From Thiothrix unzii (GTDB lineage: Bacteria > Pseudomonadota > Gammaproteobacteria > Thiotrichales > Thiotrichaceae), in the NCBI RefSeq assembly GCF_017901175.1, contig NZ_CP072793.1:1302001-1366000 (forward strand): a stretch of DNA of 64,000 nt, read 5' to 3'. Below the pieces are notes generated by a model. It was not told the DNA's origin. It saw nothing but the letters and a program-made list of their open reading frames with translations, and did no database searches. Positions 11,292 through 18,975 of the stretch are shown here, in pieces. Positions within the stretch are counted from its first letter, which is position 1; every line of letters starts with the position of its first letter. Both the position numbers and the translations under genes were made by a program.

Positions 11292-12113
11292 TTATTGAAT
11301 GGTCAAATTGACATCAGAACCAAATACTTGCCCGCCGTTGTTATCTTCAGCTGCAAGCAGAGCCTTGTAATTGCCCGGTTGTAAGTTGTTCAATGCAATG
11401 CTGAACGCTTCGCGCTCATTCGCGTAAAGACCGTGGGTGTCTGCTTCAAATTTGCCAACATTATTACCATCGGTGCTGAAGACATCGAGCCATACTTTCG
11501 GACGGCTATGGCGCGTACCAGTGTTTTTCACATTGACATGGAAAGCACGTCCGCCTTGGGAATCTTTGGCGACTTGTGGCGCATCAAATACCAAATTCGC
11601 TGCGGCTTGGTTGCCCACGTTGGTCAATACTTGCACGGCGTAGCGCACTTTTTGATGAATCGTCAGGGTTGGCTTGTCGTTGGTTGCCGGGGCAAGTTGT
11701 GATTCAGGCGATTTATTGGATACAGGTTCAAGCATTAACATGCTCCAATAGGAGCCACTCACATTACCACCGGGAACTTGCAGGGTATAGGCTACCGTTT
11801 GGCTTGCGCCGGGGGCGAGCATCACGCGATCTGTGCCGAGACTAATCCAATTCGCGTTAGAGCGGGCGTGACTGCCAGTGCCGGGGGCATATTCAGTGCT
11901 GCCATCGGCTTTGACTTTGACATCTTCTTGGTAGATTTTGACTTCAGCAGGTTCATTGCTGGTATTTTTCAACTCCAGTACACCACTGACAGTGCCACCG
12001 GGGTTAACCGTGTATTCGTGGGAAAGCCCGCCAGACAGCATCACCGCAGCATGTGCGGAATGTAAAGAGAATAGGCAAGCCAATGCTGCCATTTTAAAAG
12101 CATAGTGTTTCAT
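11292..12113 (-). CDS. Periplasmic two-domain beta-sandwich protein, chaperone-like
   Basis: 273 residues with a clear signal peptide (AALACLFSLHSAHA). Two immunoglobulin-like domains follow: residues about 24-125 (YTVNPGGTVSGVLELKNTSN, then LAPGASQTVAYTLQVP) and about 150-273 (FHVNVKNTGTRHSRPKVWL, then LNNLQPGNYKALLAAED). The layout recalls PapD-type chaperones and also the DUF916-type proteins of WxL surface systems, but I see no clear signature of either. It lies between the first two secreted proteins and the 938-residue gene, the usual chaperone slot in chaperone-usher operons. The role as subunit chaperone is inferred. Confidence 0.75.
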   Translation of the reverse strand: MKHYAFKMAALACLFSLHSAHAAVMLSGGLSHEYTVNPGGTVSGVLELKNTSNEPAEVKIYQEDVKVKADGSTEYAPGTGSHARSNANWISLGTDRVMLAPGASQTVAYTLQVPGGNVSGSYWSMLMLEPVSNKSPESQLAPATNDKPTLTIHQKVRYAVQVLTNVGNQAAANLVFDAPQVAKDSQGGRAFHVNVKNTGTRHSRPKVWLDVFSTDGNNVGKFEADTHGLYANEREAFSIALNNLQPGNYKALLAAEDNNGGQVFGSDVNLTIQ

Positions 12114-12141
12114 CTAATTAGCCCCTGTTGTCTGCAAACCC

Positions 12142-12603
12142 TTACGGGATTATGGTTACTTCGTATTCGATTTGAATGTCTTTAATGCCGTTCCCGTCAG
12201 TAACATCGAAATTGCTGATTTCAAATTCCAATGGAATGTTGCTGACGTTACCGCTACCTGTGAACAATGGTAGGAATACTGTGCCTAATGTTTGGTAAAT
12301 ACTGTCGCCGCCATTGGGTTCGTTGCCGTCTGTACCACGTCCGGTGCGTTTGGTAGCAATCGTTAAGCCATTCACCAAATTGATTAGGCGTACAGAGAGC
12401 GTCCATGCTTGGGAACTGCTGCTGGTATCACTAATGGTTATGCTAGTAGTTGTTGTGAAACTGTCATTGTAATAAGTGCCAGCATTGGTGATGTTATCGG
12501 GTAATGAATGAGACCAATCGTCAGCTATCACGGAAATAGCATTCGCGGGTAACGCCGTTATTGCCAAGGCTACCCCTAGCAAAAAATGTTGCCAAAACTG
12601 CAT
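12142..12603 (-). CDS. Small secreted beta-rich protein of the surface operon
   Basis: About 153 residues from the ATG at 12603; an in-frame TTG 30 bp upstream gives no better N-terminus. Signal peptide (LLGVALAITALPANA), then ISVIADDWSHSLPDN. The body alternates Thr/Ser-rich strands (TTTTSITISDTSS) and ends in a strand-like KDIQIEYEVTIIP, reminiscent of the terminal strand of the neighbouring subunits but more divergent. No mature cysteines. It lies second in the operon, between the presumed major subunit and the chaperone-like gene. Family not recognised; a minor subunit is plausible. Confidence 0.7.
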   Translation of the reverse strand: MQFWQHFLLGVALAITALPANAISVIADDWSHSLPDNITNAGTYYNDSFTTTTSITISDTSSSSQAWTLSVRLINLVNGLTIATKRTGRGTDGNEPNGGDSIYQTLGTVFLPLFTGSGNVSNIPLEFEISNFDVTDGNGIKDIQIEYEVTIIP

Positions 12604-12670
12604 ATTATCGCCCCAGTTTCCTCTAGCCCCCAACGTCTGGGAAGCCGCCCCCCCAGACTGATATGCTTAC

Positions 12671-13243
12671 TTATACATCAGATAATGTGTAAGTAATGAC
12701 AACCGCTTTGGCCACGTCAGCAGCACCGGAGAATGCCATCATATCACCATCTGCTTTCGGACCAAGTGTGTAGGTGAATGTTCCTGATGCATCTTTTTTG
12801 TTAAGAATACCCGTGACTATATCGACGGATTTGATTGCATCAACTAGATCGCTTGCCACAGGTGTACCTGCACTGGTTATGGGCGTTATCGTTAACTTCC
12901 AGTTTGTAGGTAATTCTGTTGCGATACTTGCTGTTAATTTCCGTGCGGCACTACTACCTGCTTCGCTATTGGAGCTAATTTTTAATGCTTGGGGTGTTGA
13001 TGTTTGCGCATCAGCCGTTTTGAAACCGTCACCAGCATTGGCGGGTACTGGCATAGTGAGAGCAACATCAGCATCCGTAACTTGTAGCAGTGCGACTTCT
13101 GGAACAATGATATTAACAGTTTGTTTGTCTACAGCGTCGTCGTTAGCACCATTGTTGAGGTCACTATTCGCATCGTAAGCAGCGAAAGCAGCGGGTGCGG
13201 CGAGGATTGCTGCGAGTGATAGCACGAGTAGTTTCTTGTTCAT
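12671..13243 (-). CDS. Secreted subunit-like protein, first gene of the surface operon (possible major subunit)
   Basis: 190 residues from ATG 13243 (MNKKLLVLSLAAILAAPAAFA signal peptide); GGG lies 7-9 nt upstream, and an in-frame TTG six bases earlier is less likely. The mature protein has VNIIVPEVALLQVTD, PANAGDGF, LKISSNSEAGSS and a C-terminal VVITYTLSDV. All four blocks recur in the 166-residue protein and most in the 132-residue protein. Being first in the operon and the longest paralogue it is the best candidate for the main structural subunit. The DNA upstream (13244-13424) is an A/T-rich divergent regulatory region. Family not recognised by name. Confidence 0.75.
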   Translation of the reverse strand: MNKKLLVLSLAAILAAPAAFAAYDANSDLNNGANDDAVDKQTVNIIVPEVALLQVTDADVALTMPVPANAGDGFKTADAQTSTPQALKISSNSEAGSSAARKLTASIATELPTNWKLTITPITSAGTPVASDLVDAIKSVDIVTGILNKKDASGTFTYTLGPKADGDMMAFSGAADVAKAVVITYTLSDV

Positions 13244-13321
13244 AATCAAACCCTAAATTGTTGTTGAATTATTGGAAGTTGTTTTGTTTTTAGAGGTCAA
13301 AAGTTAACCTGAGCGAATCAT

Positions 13322-13335
13322 ACACAAAAAAGTGT
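13322..13335. promoter_or_regulatory. Small inverted repeat in the divergent control region
   Basis: ACAC and GTGT flank six adenines (13322-13335). The site lies in the gap between the surface operon and the XRE regulator, overlapping a TTGACA on the minus strand (13333-13338). It could be an operator for the adjacent XRE protein. The arms are short and the match could be chance. Confidence 0.25.
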
Positions 13336-13344
13336 CAAATGGGC

Positions 13345-13373
13345 TTGACGATCTGTTGCTATTACTGATAAAA
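13345..13373 (+). promoter_or_regulatory. Candidate promoter for the XRE regulator
   Basis: TTGACG at 13345-13350, a 17-bp spacer and ATAAAA at 13368-13373. The -35 matches five of six consensus bases; the -10 is moderate. It lies about 50 bp before the ATG at 13425. Confidence 0.4.
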
Positions 13374-13424
13374 ATATAGCCATATAAAAGATTGATAATG
13401 AGTTTTTAGCAGGGGGGCTTCTTT

Positions 13425-13664
13425 ATGTCGGCACAGGCATTGTCTTTATTTTTGCTTCAACAGATGCGCAAGCAGGGTCTGTCTAATACACAAGTAGCAC
13501 AACAGGCGGGAATTTCTCGGCAAACATGGTATAACTTATTGAATTCAGGTATAAAAGAAACCAAAATTTCAACCTTGATTCGGGTGGCTGAGGTACTTGA
13601 AGTGCGCCCATTGCAGTTGTTGGATGTCTATTTTGGTGGACGTGTTTCTGGCTTGGCTGCGTGA
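13425..13664 (+). CDS. Small XRE-family helix-turn-helix regulator
   Basis: 79 residues, essentially a single Cro/C1-type HTH domain. Seen: helix-turn-helix NTQVAQQAGISRQTWYNLLN (residues about 21-40), then a buried helix ISTLIRVAEVLEVRPLQLLD. There is no effector domain. A strong AGGGGGG lies upstream of the ATG. It is divergent from the surface operon and 9 bp before the band-7-like gene, so it probably regulates one or both, or itself. The targets are inferred from position only. Confidence 0.8.
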   Translation: MSAQALSLFLLQQMRKQGLSNTQVAQQAGISRQTWYNLLNSGIKETKISTLIRVAEVLEVRPLQLLDVYFGGRVSGLAA

Positions 13665-13673
13665 CCTAATCCC

Positions 13674-14591
13674 ATGACTACTATTAATCAATTTTATTAT
13701 GAAGGGTTGTTTGTGGCGGCAGCAGGCGTATTGATGCTCTTGGTGTACGTGCTGTATTTTCGTCCGTCAGTGGGTGCTGCTTATTTGCGAACAGGCTTGG
13801 GAAAACCGGTATTGCTATTACAGCAAGGCGCATTTGTGATTCCCGGTTTACACCGTTTAACGCAACTTGATCTGCAAACCCGCAGTTTGGAATTGATCTT
13901 GTCGGGTGAGGATTCCTTGCGCACTAAAGATTTGCTACGAGTAGACATGAGCCTGATTGCTAGTGTGCGTATTGAGGCAACCCCCGAACAGCTTTTGAAA
14001 GCGGGTAGTTTGTTGCAAAAAGACGGATGGCAAAATTTGATTTTGTGGTGGGAAACTGAATGCAAAGGTGTGGTGGCGACGTTGGTTGCGGCGACAACGT
14101 TGGAACATTTGCATCAACAACGCCAGTCGATGCTTGAGCGTTTAACACCTATTTTAGAGTCACGTTTGCAGATTGACGGTTTGCAGTTGATTGCGTTGAC
14201 GATACCAATGTTAGCCGAAACCGAGAGCCGCTATTACGACACAGCTAATTGGATGGATGCTAAAGGCTTGGCGTTGTTGGAACAACTGCGTTGTGATTAC
14301 CGTAAACAATGCCACCTGCAACGTCGTGAGACGGAGTTGATGGTACGTCGCACCGATTTTGAAAGTGCCTTGCAGTGCATGGAGTGGGAGCGCGGGGAAT
14401 TCGTGGCGCGTTTGCAGCACGTGCGTTTTAAAGCTGAAGCTGATGCGAAAGCTGATCAGGAGCTGGAGGAAATTTACGTGGCTAAAGTATTAGCATCTGA
14501 AATGATTCAGCGTGATGTGACGTTAACACGTTTGCAAACACAGCAGGAATTGGCTGCGGCGCGTTCGGCATATCAATTTAGCATTACTTGA
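13674..14591 (+). CDS. Band-7/SPFH-like membrane protein
   Basis: 305 residues. A single N-terminal transmembrane helix (LFVAAAGVLMLLVYVLYF, residues about 11-28). Then an SPFH-like start (RTGLGKPVLLLQQGAFVIPGL), a flotillin-type segment LTQLDLQTRSLELIL, a domain with TKDLLRVDMSLIASVRIEATPEQLL, and a charged helical C-terminal part rich in Glu/Arg (residues about 200-300). SPFH proteins oligomerise at membranes as scaffolds. It is shorter than flotillins (usually over 450). It is probably cotranscribed with the XRE gene. A link to the divergent surface operon is possible but unproven. Confidence 0.65.
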   Translation: MTTINQFYYEGLFVAAAGVLMLLVYVLYFRPSVGAAYLRTGLGKPVLLLQQGAFVIPGLHRLTQLDLQTRSLELILSGEDSLRTKDLLRVDMSLIASVRIEATPEQLLKAGSLLQKDGWQNLILWWETECKGVVATLVAATTLEHLHQQRQSMLERLTPILESRLQIDGLQLIALTIPMLAETESRYYDTANWMDAKGLALLEQLRCDYRKQCHLQRRETELMVRRTDFESALQCMEWERGEFVARLQHVRFKAEADAKADQELEEIYVAKVLASEMIQRDVTLTRLQTQQELAAARSAYQFSIT

Positions 14592-14623
14592 ACTCAACCC
14601 ACATTTGGTGTAGCGTCAGCACC

Positions 14624-14686
14624 ATGAATACGACACGTTACCCATTCCTGCTCTCCTACCTGCGACTGCCCTGCTGGGCGGCATAA
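14624..14686 (+). CDS. Candidate leader peptide upstream of leuA
   Basis: A 20-codon ORF (MNTTRYPFLLSYLRLPCWAA) in the 203-bp gap before leuA. Four of the 20 residues are leucine, clustered in the middle. Overlapping alternative pairings follow: GGGCG near its end can pair with CGCCC about 15 nt downstream, or that CGCCC can fold locally with GGGGC. This is the layout of a ribosome-mediated attenuator for leucine biosynthesis. There is no strong ribosome binding site, so the call is tentative. Confidence 0.4.
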   Translation: MNTTRYPFLLSYLRLPCWAA

Positions 14687-14794
14687 ATTCCTACGCCCGG
14701 CGGGGCAACACGCGCTATCATTACCCACCAGATATTTCGTAGATAGGTTGCCTGTCAACACTAACGCACGCAGGCAGCCGTTTGGAGCAAACTC

Positions 14795-16345
14795 ATGTCA
14801 AAACAACGTTTAATCATTTTCGACACCACTTTGCGCGATGGCGAACAAAGTCCGGGTGCTTCCATGACGCAGGAAGAAAAAATCCGCATCGCCTTGATGT
14901 TGGAAAAAATGCGTGTGGATGTTATCGAAGCCGGTTTTCCGATTGCCAGCCCCGGCGATTTTGAGTCGGTGAAAGCCATTGCCGGGATTGTCAAAGACAG
15001 TACCGTGTGCGGTCTTGCCCGCGCTTTGGATAAGGATATTGACCGTGCGGCGGAAGCGATTAAAGCCGCCAATTCCGGGCGTATTCACACGTTCATTGCG
15101 ACTTCACCGATTCACATGCAAAACAAATTGCGCATGACCCCCGATCAGGTGGTGGAGCAGGCTGTTTATGCAGTGAAACGGGCGCGTAACTACACCGATG
15201 ATGTGGAATTTTCCTGCGAAGATGCCGGGCGTTCTGAATTCGAGTTTTTATGCCGCGTGATTGAAGCCGCGATTGATGCGGGGGCGCGAACCATCAATAT
15301 TCCAGACACGGTTGGGTATCAGATTCCATCGGTGTTTGGTGATATTGTAGGCAGATTAATTCAAACCATCCCGAATGCCGACAAAGCGATTTTCTCGGTG
15401 CATTGCCATAATGACCTCGGCTTGGCAGTGGGTAATTCCTTGGCAGCGGTGATGCAAGGCGCACGTCAGGTGGAATGTACTATCAATGGCTTGGGCGAAC
15501 GTGCGGGCAATGCCTCGTTGGAAGAAATCGTGATGGCGGTGCGCACTCGTGCCGACGTATTCCCGGTTGAAACGCGCATTGACGCGACGCATATTGTGCC
15601 GACTTCACGCTTGGTTTCCAGCGTTACGGGCTTTCCGGTGCAACCTAATAAAGCGATTGTGGGCGCGAATGCGTTTGCCCACGAATCCGGGATTCACCAG
15701 GATGGCGTATTAAAGCATCGCGAAACTTACGAAATTATGCGTGCGCAAGACGTGGGTTGGAGCGATAACAAAATCGTCCTCGGTAAGCATTCTGGGCGTA
15801 ATGCCTTGAAAACCCGCTTACAGGATTTGGGGATTGAATTGGCTTCCGAGGCGGAACTCAATCTTGCGTTCACGCGCTTTAAGGATTTGGCTGACCGTAA
15901 ACACGACATTTTCGACGAAGATTTGATGGTGTTGATGATGGATGCACGTTCAGGTCAGGCCGATGCGATTTACGAATTGGTGTCTTCCCACGTGTGTTCG
16001 ACCACTGGCGAAGCTCCAGAGGCGCGGGTGACGTTAAGAGCCAATGGCGTGGAAAATACCGTTACTGCCATCGGCGGCGGCCCAGTGGATGCGGTGTTTA
16101 AATGCATTGAATCCGTGGTCGGCGAGTCAGCAAATTTGACCCTGTATTCGGTAAATAACATCACCAGCGGTACAGATGCACAAGGCGAAGTCACGGTGCG
16201 TTTGGAAAAAGCCGGACGCATTATCCACGGGCATGGTGCGGACACCGACATTGTGGTGGCTTCCGCGAAAGCTTACGTGGATGCTTGGAATAAACTCGCC
16301 AGCCAAAGCCTGCGTGATCATCCGCAACACCATCAAGGGGTGTAA
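14795..16345 (+). CDS. leuA: 2-isopropylmalate synthase
   Basis: LeuA condenses acetyl-CoA with 2-oxoisovalerate, the first committed step of leucine synthesis. 516 residues, standard for the LeuA type I family. Seen: the TIM-barrel start [16 protein letters not shown] with catalytic R and metal D; the metal-binding [12 protein letters not shown] motif near residue 204; [11 protein letters not shown]; and a C-terminal dimerisation/regulatory domain from about residue 390 (feedback inhibition by leucine is known for the family). A GGAG lies 8 nt upstream of the ATG. The upstream gap holds a possible leader peptide. Confidence 0.96.
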   Translation: MSKQRLIIFDTTLRDGEQSPGASMTQEEKIRIALMLEKMRVDVIEAGFPIASPGDFESVKAIAGIVKDSTVCGLARALDKDIDRAAEAIKAANSGRIHTFIATSPIHMQNKLRMTPDQVVEQAVYAVKRARNYTDDVEFSCEDAGRSEFEFLCRVIEAAIDAGARTINIPDTVGYQIPSVFGDIVGRLIQTIPNADKAIFSVHCHNDLGLAVGNSLAAVMQGARQVECTINGLGERAGNASLEEIVMAVRTRADVFPVETRIDATHIVPTSRLVSSVTGFPVQPNKAIVGANAFAHESGIHQDGVLKHRETYEIMRAQDVGWSDNKIVLGKHSGRNALKTRLQDLGIELASEAELNLAFTRFKDLADRKHDIFDEDLMVLMMDARSGQADAIYELVSSHVCSTTGEAPEARVTLRANGVENTVTAIGGGPVDAVFKCIESVVGESANLTLYSVNNITSGTDAQGEVTVRLEKAGRIIHGHGADTDIVVASAKAYVDAWNKLASQSLRDHPQHHQGV

Positions 16346-16350
16346 CTAAG

Positions 16351-17142
16351 GTGGATGCGGGGCTACGCCAGCGGTATATGCAGGTGATGGGGATTCCGGT
16401 ATGGATGCCTAAAGATGCCCCTCACCCCCCATCCCCCTCTCCCTCAAGGGGAGAGGAGGGGCAAGAGGCTGTGCTCACTAACTTAACATCTCTTTATCCT
16501 TCTTCGCTCCCCTCTCCCCTTGAGGGACGACCCGATGAGGGGTTGGGTGCGGGGCAGGGGGGGAGGGGTTCTTGCTCCCATCTCTCATGGCAAGACCTCC
16601 GCGCCGCCGTCCAATCCTGCACCCGCTGTGCTCTAGCCAAAACCCGCACCCAAGCAGTGTTTGGTACGGGCGATGTGCAAGCGCGTTGGATGATTATTGG
16701 TGAGGCTCCCGGTGCGGATGAAGACCGGCGCGGTGAGCCTTTTGTCGGGCGGGCAGGGCAGTTACTGAATAATATGCTGGCAGCTATCGGTTTGCCGCGT
16801 GAATCGGTGTACATCGCTAATGTGCTGAAATGCCGCCCACCGAATAACCGCGATCCGAAAGTCGACGAAGCCGCGAATTGCCGGGGCTATTTAGAACGTC
16901 AGATTGAATTGGTGAATCCCACCCTGATTTTGGTTGTCGGGCGGATTGCTGCGCAAAATCTGTTACACACCGATGCGCCGTTAGCGCGGTTACGCGGCAA
17001 ACAACACCGAGCACCCGTCAGCGGTACACCCGTTGTGGTTACTTATCACCCTGCGTATTTACTGCGCCAACCCGCCGATAAGCGCAAGGCGTGGGAAGAT
17101 TTGCAGTTTGCCCGCGAAATATTGGCTACTCATGTTAACTGA
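16351..17142 (+). CDS. Uracil-DNA glycosylase, family 4 (Fe-S), with a repeat-derived insertion
   Basis: Removes uracil from DNA as the first step of base excision repair. 263 residues. Seen: a cysteine motif CTRCALAKTRTQAVFG, the active-site GEAPGADEDRRGEPFVGRAG, YIANVLKCRPPNNRDP, a fourth cysteine in NCRGY and the HPAYLL motif near the C-terminus. The Fe-S family has four cysteines and all appear present. GTG start 6 bp after leuA; ATG 16378 is an alternative. Residues about 23-73 are encoded by a bipartite family-A palindromic repeat (16418-16570) and are Pro/Ser/Gly-rich. They separate a short N-terminal helix from the catalytic domain. Its 3' end overlaps rimI by 11 bp. Confidence 0.9.
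   Translation: MDAGLRQRYMQVMGIPVWMPKDAPHPPSPSPSRGEEGQEAVLTNLTSLYPSSLPSPLEGRPDEGLGAGQGGRGSCSHLSWQDLRAAVQSCTRCALAKTRTQAVFGTGDVQARWMIIGEAPGADEDRRGEPFVGRAGQLLNNMLAAIGLPRESVYIANVLKCRPPNNRDPKVDEAANCRGYLERQIELVNPTLILVVGRIAAQNLLHTDAPLARLRGKQHRAPVSGTPVVVTYHPAYLLRQPADKRKAWEDLQFAREILATHVN
16418..16570. repeat. Family-A palindromic repeat inside a coding gene
   Basis: Two inverted C/G-rich halves (16418-16466 and about 16507-16570) around a short A/T-rich centre. The left half contains CCCTCTCCCTCAAGGGGAGA, the right half its near-complement. The same bipartite structure is seen at 29003-29102 and 31742-31844. Here it reads through without a stop in the frame of the uracil-DNA glycosylase. Confidence 0.85.
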
Positions 17143-17593
17143 TCCTGATTTTTTGCCGTTACGTCCGATGACGGAAGCCGACCTCGCGGCGATTATGGCG
17201 ATTGAGGCGCGTGCGTTCCCGTTTCCTTGGACAGCACGTATTTTTGCGGATTGCCTCAAACACCATTATTCGTGCTGGATTTATGAAGAAAACGGCGTGT
17301 TGACGGGTTATGCAGCGATGATGTTCGTGATGGATGAAATGCATTTGCTGAATATTTGCATCGATCCTGAACGTCAAGGCAAGGGTTTGGGGAGCCGTTT
17401 ATTAAGCACTTTAGAACGTATTGCCCGCGCTGCCAACGCGACAATGTGTTTTTTGGAAGTGCGTCAAAGTAATTTTTCTGCAATCCGTTTGTACCTCAAT
17501 ACCGGTTTTAATGAGATCGGGGTGCGCAAAGGTTATTACCCAGCCTTAGTGGGGCGCGAAGATGCGATTGTCATGGCAAAAACCTTGTTGTGA
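17132..17593 (+). CDS. rimI: Ribosomal protein S18 alanine N-acetyltransferase-like (GNAT)
   Basis: 153 residues from ATG 17132, which overlaps the end of the glycosylase gene by 11 bp. GNAT acetyltransferase fold: LLNICIDPERQGKGLGSRLL holds the acetyl-CoA binding motif (R/Q-x-x-G-x-G/A), and FLEVRQSNFSAIRLYLNTGFNEIGVRKGYY is the RimI-type C-terminal signature. RimI acetylates the N-terminal alanine of ribosomal protein S18. The frame continues upstream of 17132 inside the previous gene, but only this start matches the family N-terminus. Confidence 0.88.
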   Translation: MLTDPDFLPLRPMTEADLAAIMAIEARAFPFPWTARIFADCLKHHYSCWIYEENGVLTGYAAMMFVMDEMHLLNICIDPERQGKGLGSRLLSTLERIARAANATMCFLEVRQSNFSAIRLYLNTGFNEIGVRKGYYPALVGREDAIVMAKTLL

Positions 17594-17638
17594 AGTGTTG
17601 TAAAAAAGTTGCATGTAGGGTATGTGTTGAGCTTGTGT

Positions 17639-17662
17639 AGTGGTATTATTACCACTTTTCTT
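17639..17662 (+). terminator. Intrinsic terminator after rimI
   Basis: AGTGGTA (17639-17645) pairs with TACCACT (17650-17656) around a 4-nt loop TTAT, followed by TTTCTTC. The stem is A/T-rich and only 7 bp long. It separates rimI from pcnB. Confidence 0.55.
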
Positions 17663-17682
17663 CCCGGAGTTACGGCATAACC

Positions 17683-18975
17683 GTGTCTGAAATGGAATTT
17701 GTAATTCATCCCGATAAAGTTTGTGGTCGCGCTAAAGACGTGATTCGGCGTTTGCAAAAAGCAGGCTATGAAGCGTACTTGGTGGGCGGTTGCGTGCGTG
17801 ACCTCCTGCTGAATTTGACCCCTAAAGACTTTGACATTGCCACCAGTGCCCGCCCGGAAGAAATCCGTAAATTATTCAGCTCATGCCGTTTAATCGGGCG
17901 GCGTTTCCGGCTGGCACACATTTACTTTGGGCGCGATTATTTGGAAGTGGCTACTTTCCGCGCTCCGCATGATGATAGCGACGATGGCGGTAAAGTGAAC
18001 GATGCTGGGCGCATTATTCACGATAACGTTTATGGTACGCTGGAAGAGGATGTGTGGCGGCGCGATTTCACCATTAACGCTTTGTTTTATAATCCATCCA
18101 ACGGTGAGTTATTGGATTGCGAGGGTGGTTTGGACGATTTGCGTCATGGCAGAATTCGCTTGCTAGGTGATCCCGAACAGCGTTTCCGCGAAGATCCGGT
18201 GCGTTTGCTGCGGGCGTTGCGCTTTGCGGCGAAACTCAATTTCAAGCTGGAACCGAGTATACGCGATTTGATTGCGCCGCTGGCAATTTTGCTTGAGGGT
18301 ATTTCTTCCGCACGTTTATTTGACGAAATCATTAAGTTATTGCACAGCGGTCACGGTTTGGCGACTTACCGTTTGTTGCGTGAATACGGGGTATTGCCGC
18401 ATTTATTACCGTTGACAGCGGAAAGCCTTGAGGAAGATACCACGGGTAATTTTGCGCGGATGGTTGAGTTATCATTGACCAATACTGACGAGCGCATTAC
18501 TGAAGGGCGTTCGGTTATGCCTGCGTTTTTGTACGCAGTGTTGCTGTGGTACAAGGTTTATCAAGCGTCTGAATTAGAGCAAAGCCAAGGTTGCCCGGAA
18601 ATGCAGGCATTGCAGATTGCGGCGACAGATGCGTTGCGTGATCAGGTTGATTTTACTGCTGTGCCGCGCCGTTATAGCAATATTACCCGTGAAATTTGGG
18701 CATTGCAGACCCGTTTCCGTTATCACGATTTACGCCGTGCTAATGCTTTGTTGGGGAATCCGCGTTTTCGGGCAGCGTATGATTTTCTGTGCCTGCGGGC
18801 GCAATCCGGTGAAGACCTGCAAGACGAATGCGAATGGTGGACAACCTTTCAGCACGCGACCCCGGATGAGCGCATTGATTTGTGTAAAGCGATGCAGCCA
18901 CCGAAAGGGCAACCCCGCCGCAAAAAACGCCGTCGCAAAAGTAATACCATCAAGGTGAGTGTTGCGCCGGAATGA
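17683..18975 (+). CDS. pcnB: Poly(A) polymerase I
   Basis: Adds poly(A) tails to RNA 3' ends, marking them for decay. 430 residues. Class II nucleotidyltransferase signature GGCVRDLLLNLTPKDFDIAT near residues 32-51 with the catalytic DFD; RRDFTINALFYN; then the RNA-binding FREDPVRLLRALRFAAKL. The C-terminus has a strongly basic tail (RRKKRRRKSN), as in gammaproteobacterial PcnB, which distinguishes it from CCA-adding enzymes. GTG start at 17683; an ATG nine bases later is the alternative. It overlaps folK by 4 bp (ATGA), the pcnB-folK order also known in E. coli. Confidence 0.93.
   Translation: MSEMEFVIHPDKVCGRAKDVIRRLQKAGYEAYLVGGCVRDLLLNLTPKDFDIATSARPEEIRKLFSSCRLIGRRFRLAHIYFGRDYLEVATFRAPHDDSDDGGKVNDAGRIIHDNVYGTLEEDVWRRDFTINALFYNPSNGELLDCEGGLDDLRHGRIRLLGDPEQRFREDPVRLLRALRFAAKLNFKLEPSIRDLIAPLAILLEGISSARLFDEIIKLLHSGHGLATYRLLREYGVLPHLLPLTAESLEEDTTGNFARMVELSLTNTDERITEGRSVMPAFLYAVLLWYKVYQASELEQSQGCPEMQALQIAATDALRDQVDFTAVPRRYSNITREIWALQTRFRYHDLRRANALLGNPRFRAAYDFLCLRAQSGEDLQDECEWWTTFQHATPDERIDLCKAMQPPKGQPRRKKRRRKSNTIKVSVAPE

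Noticed and set aside
7463-13243. Classical FimACD-type or type IV pilus operon
   Set aside because: No prepilin peptidase motif, no PilB-like ATPase, no paired C-terminal usher cysteines and no recognisable FimC/PapD signature.
17033-17131. Longer rimI start
   Set aside because: The extension lies inside the glycosylase coding sequence and does not match GNAT family N-termini.
16351-17142. Pseudogene call for the uracil-DNA glycosylase because of the repeat
   Set aside because: The frame is open throughout and all catalytic motifs and cysteines are present.
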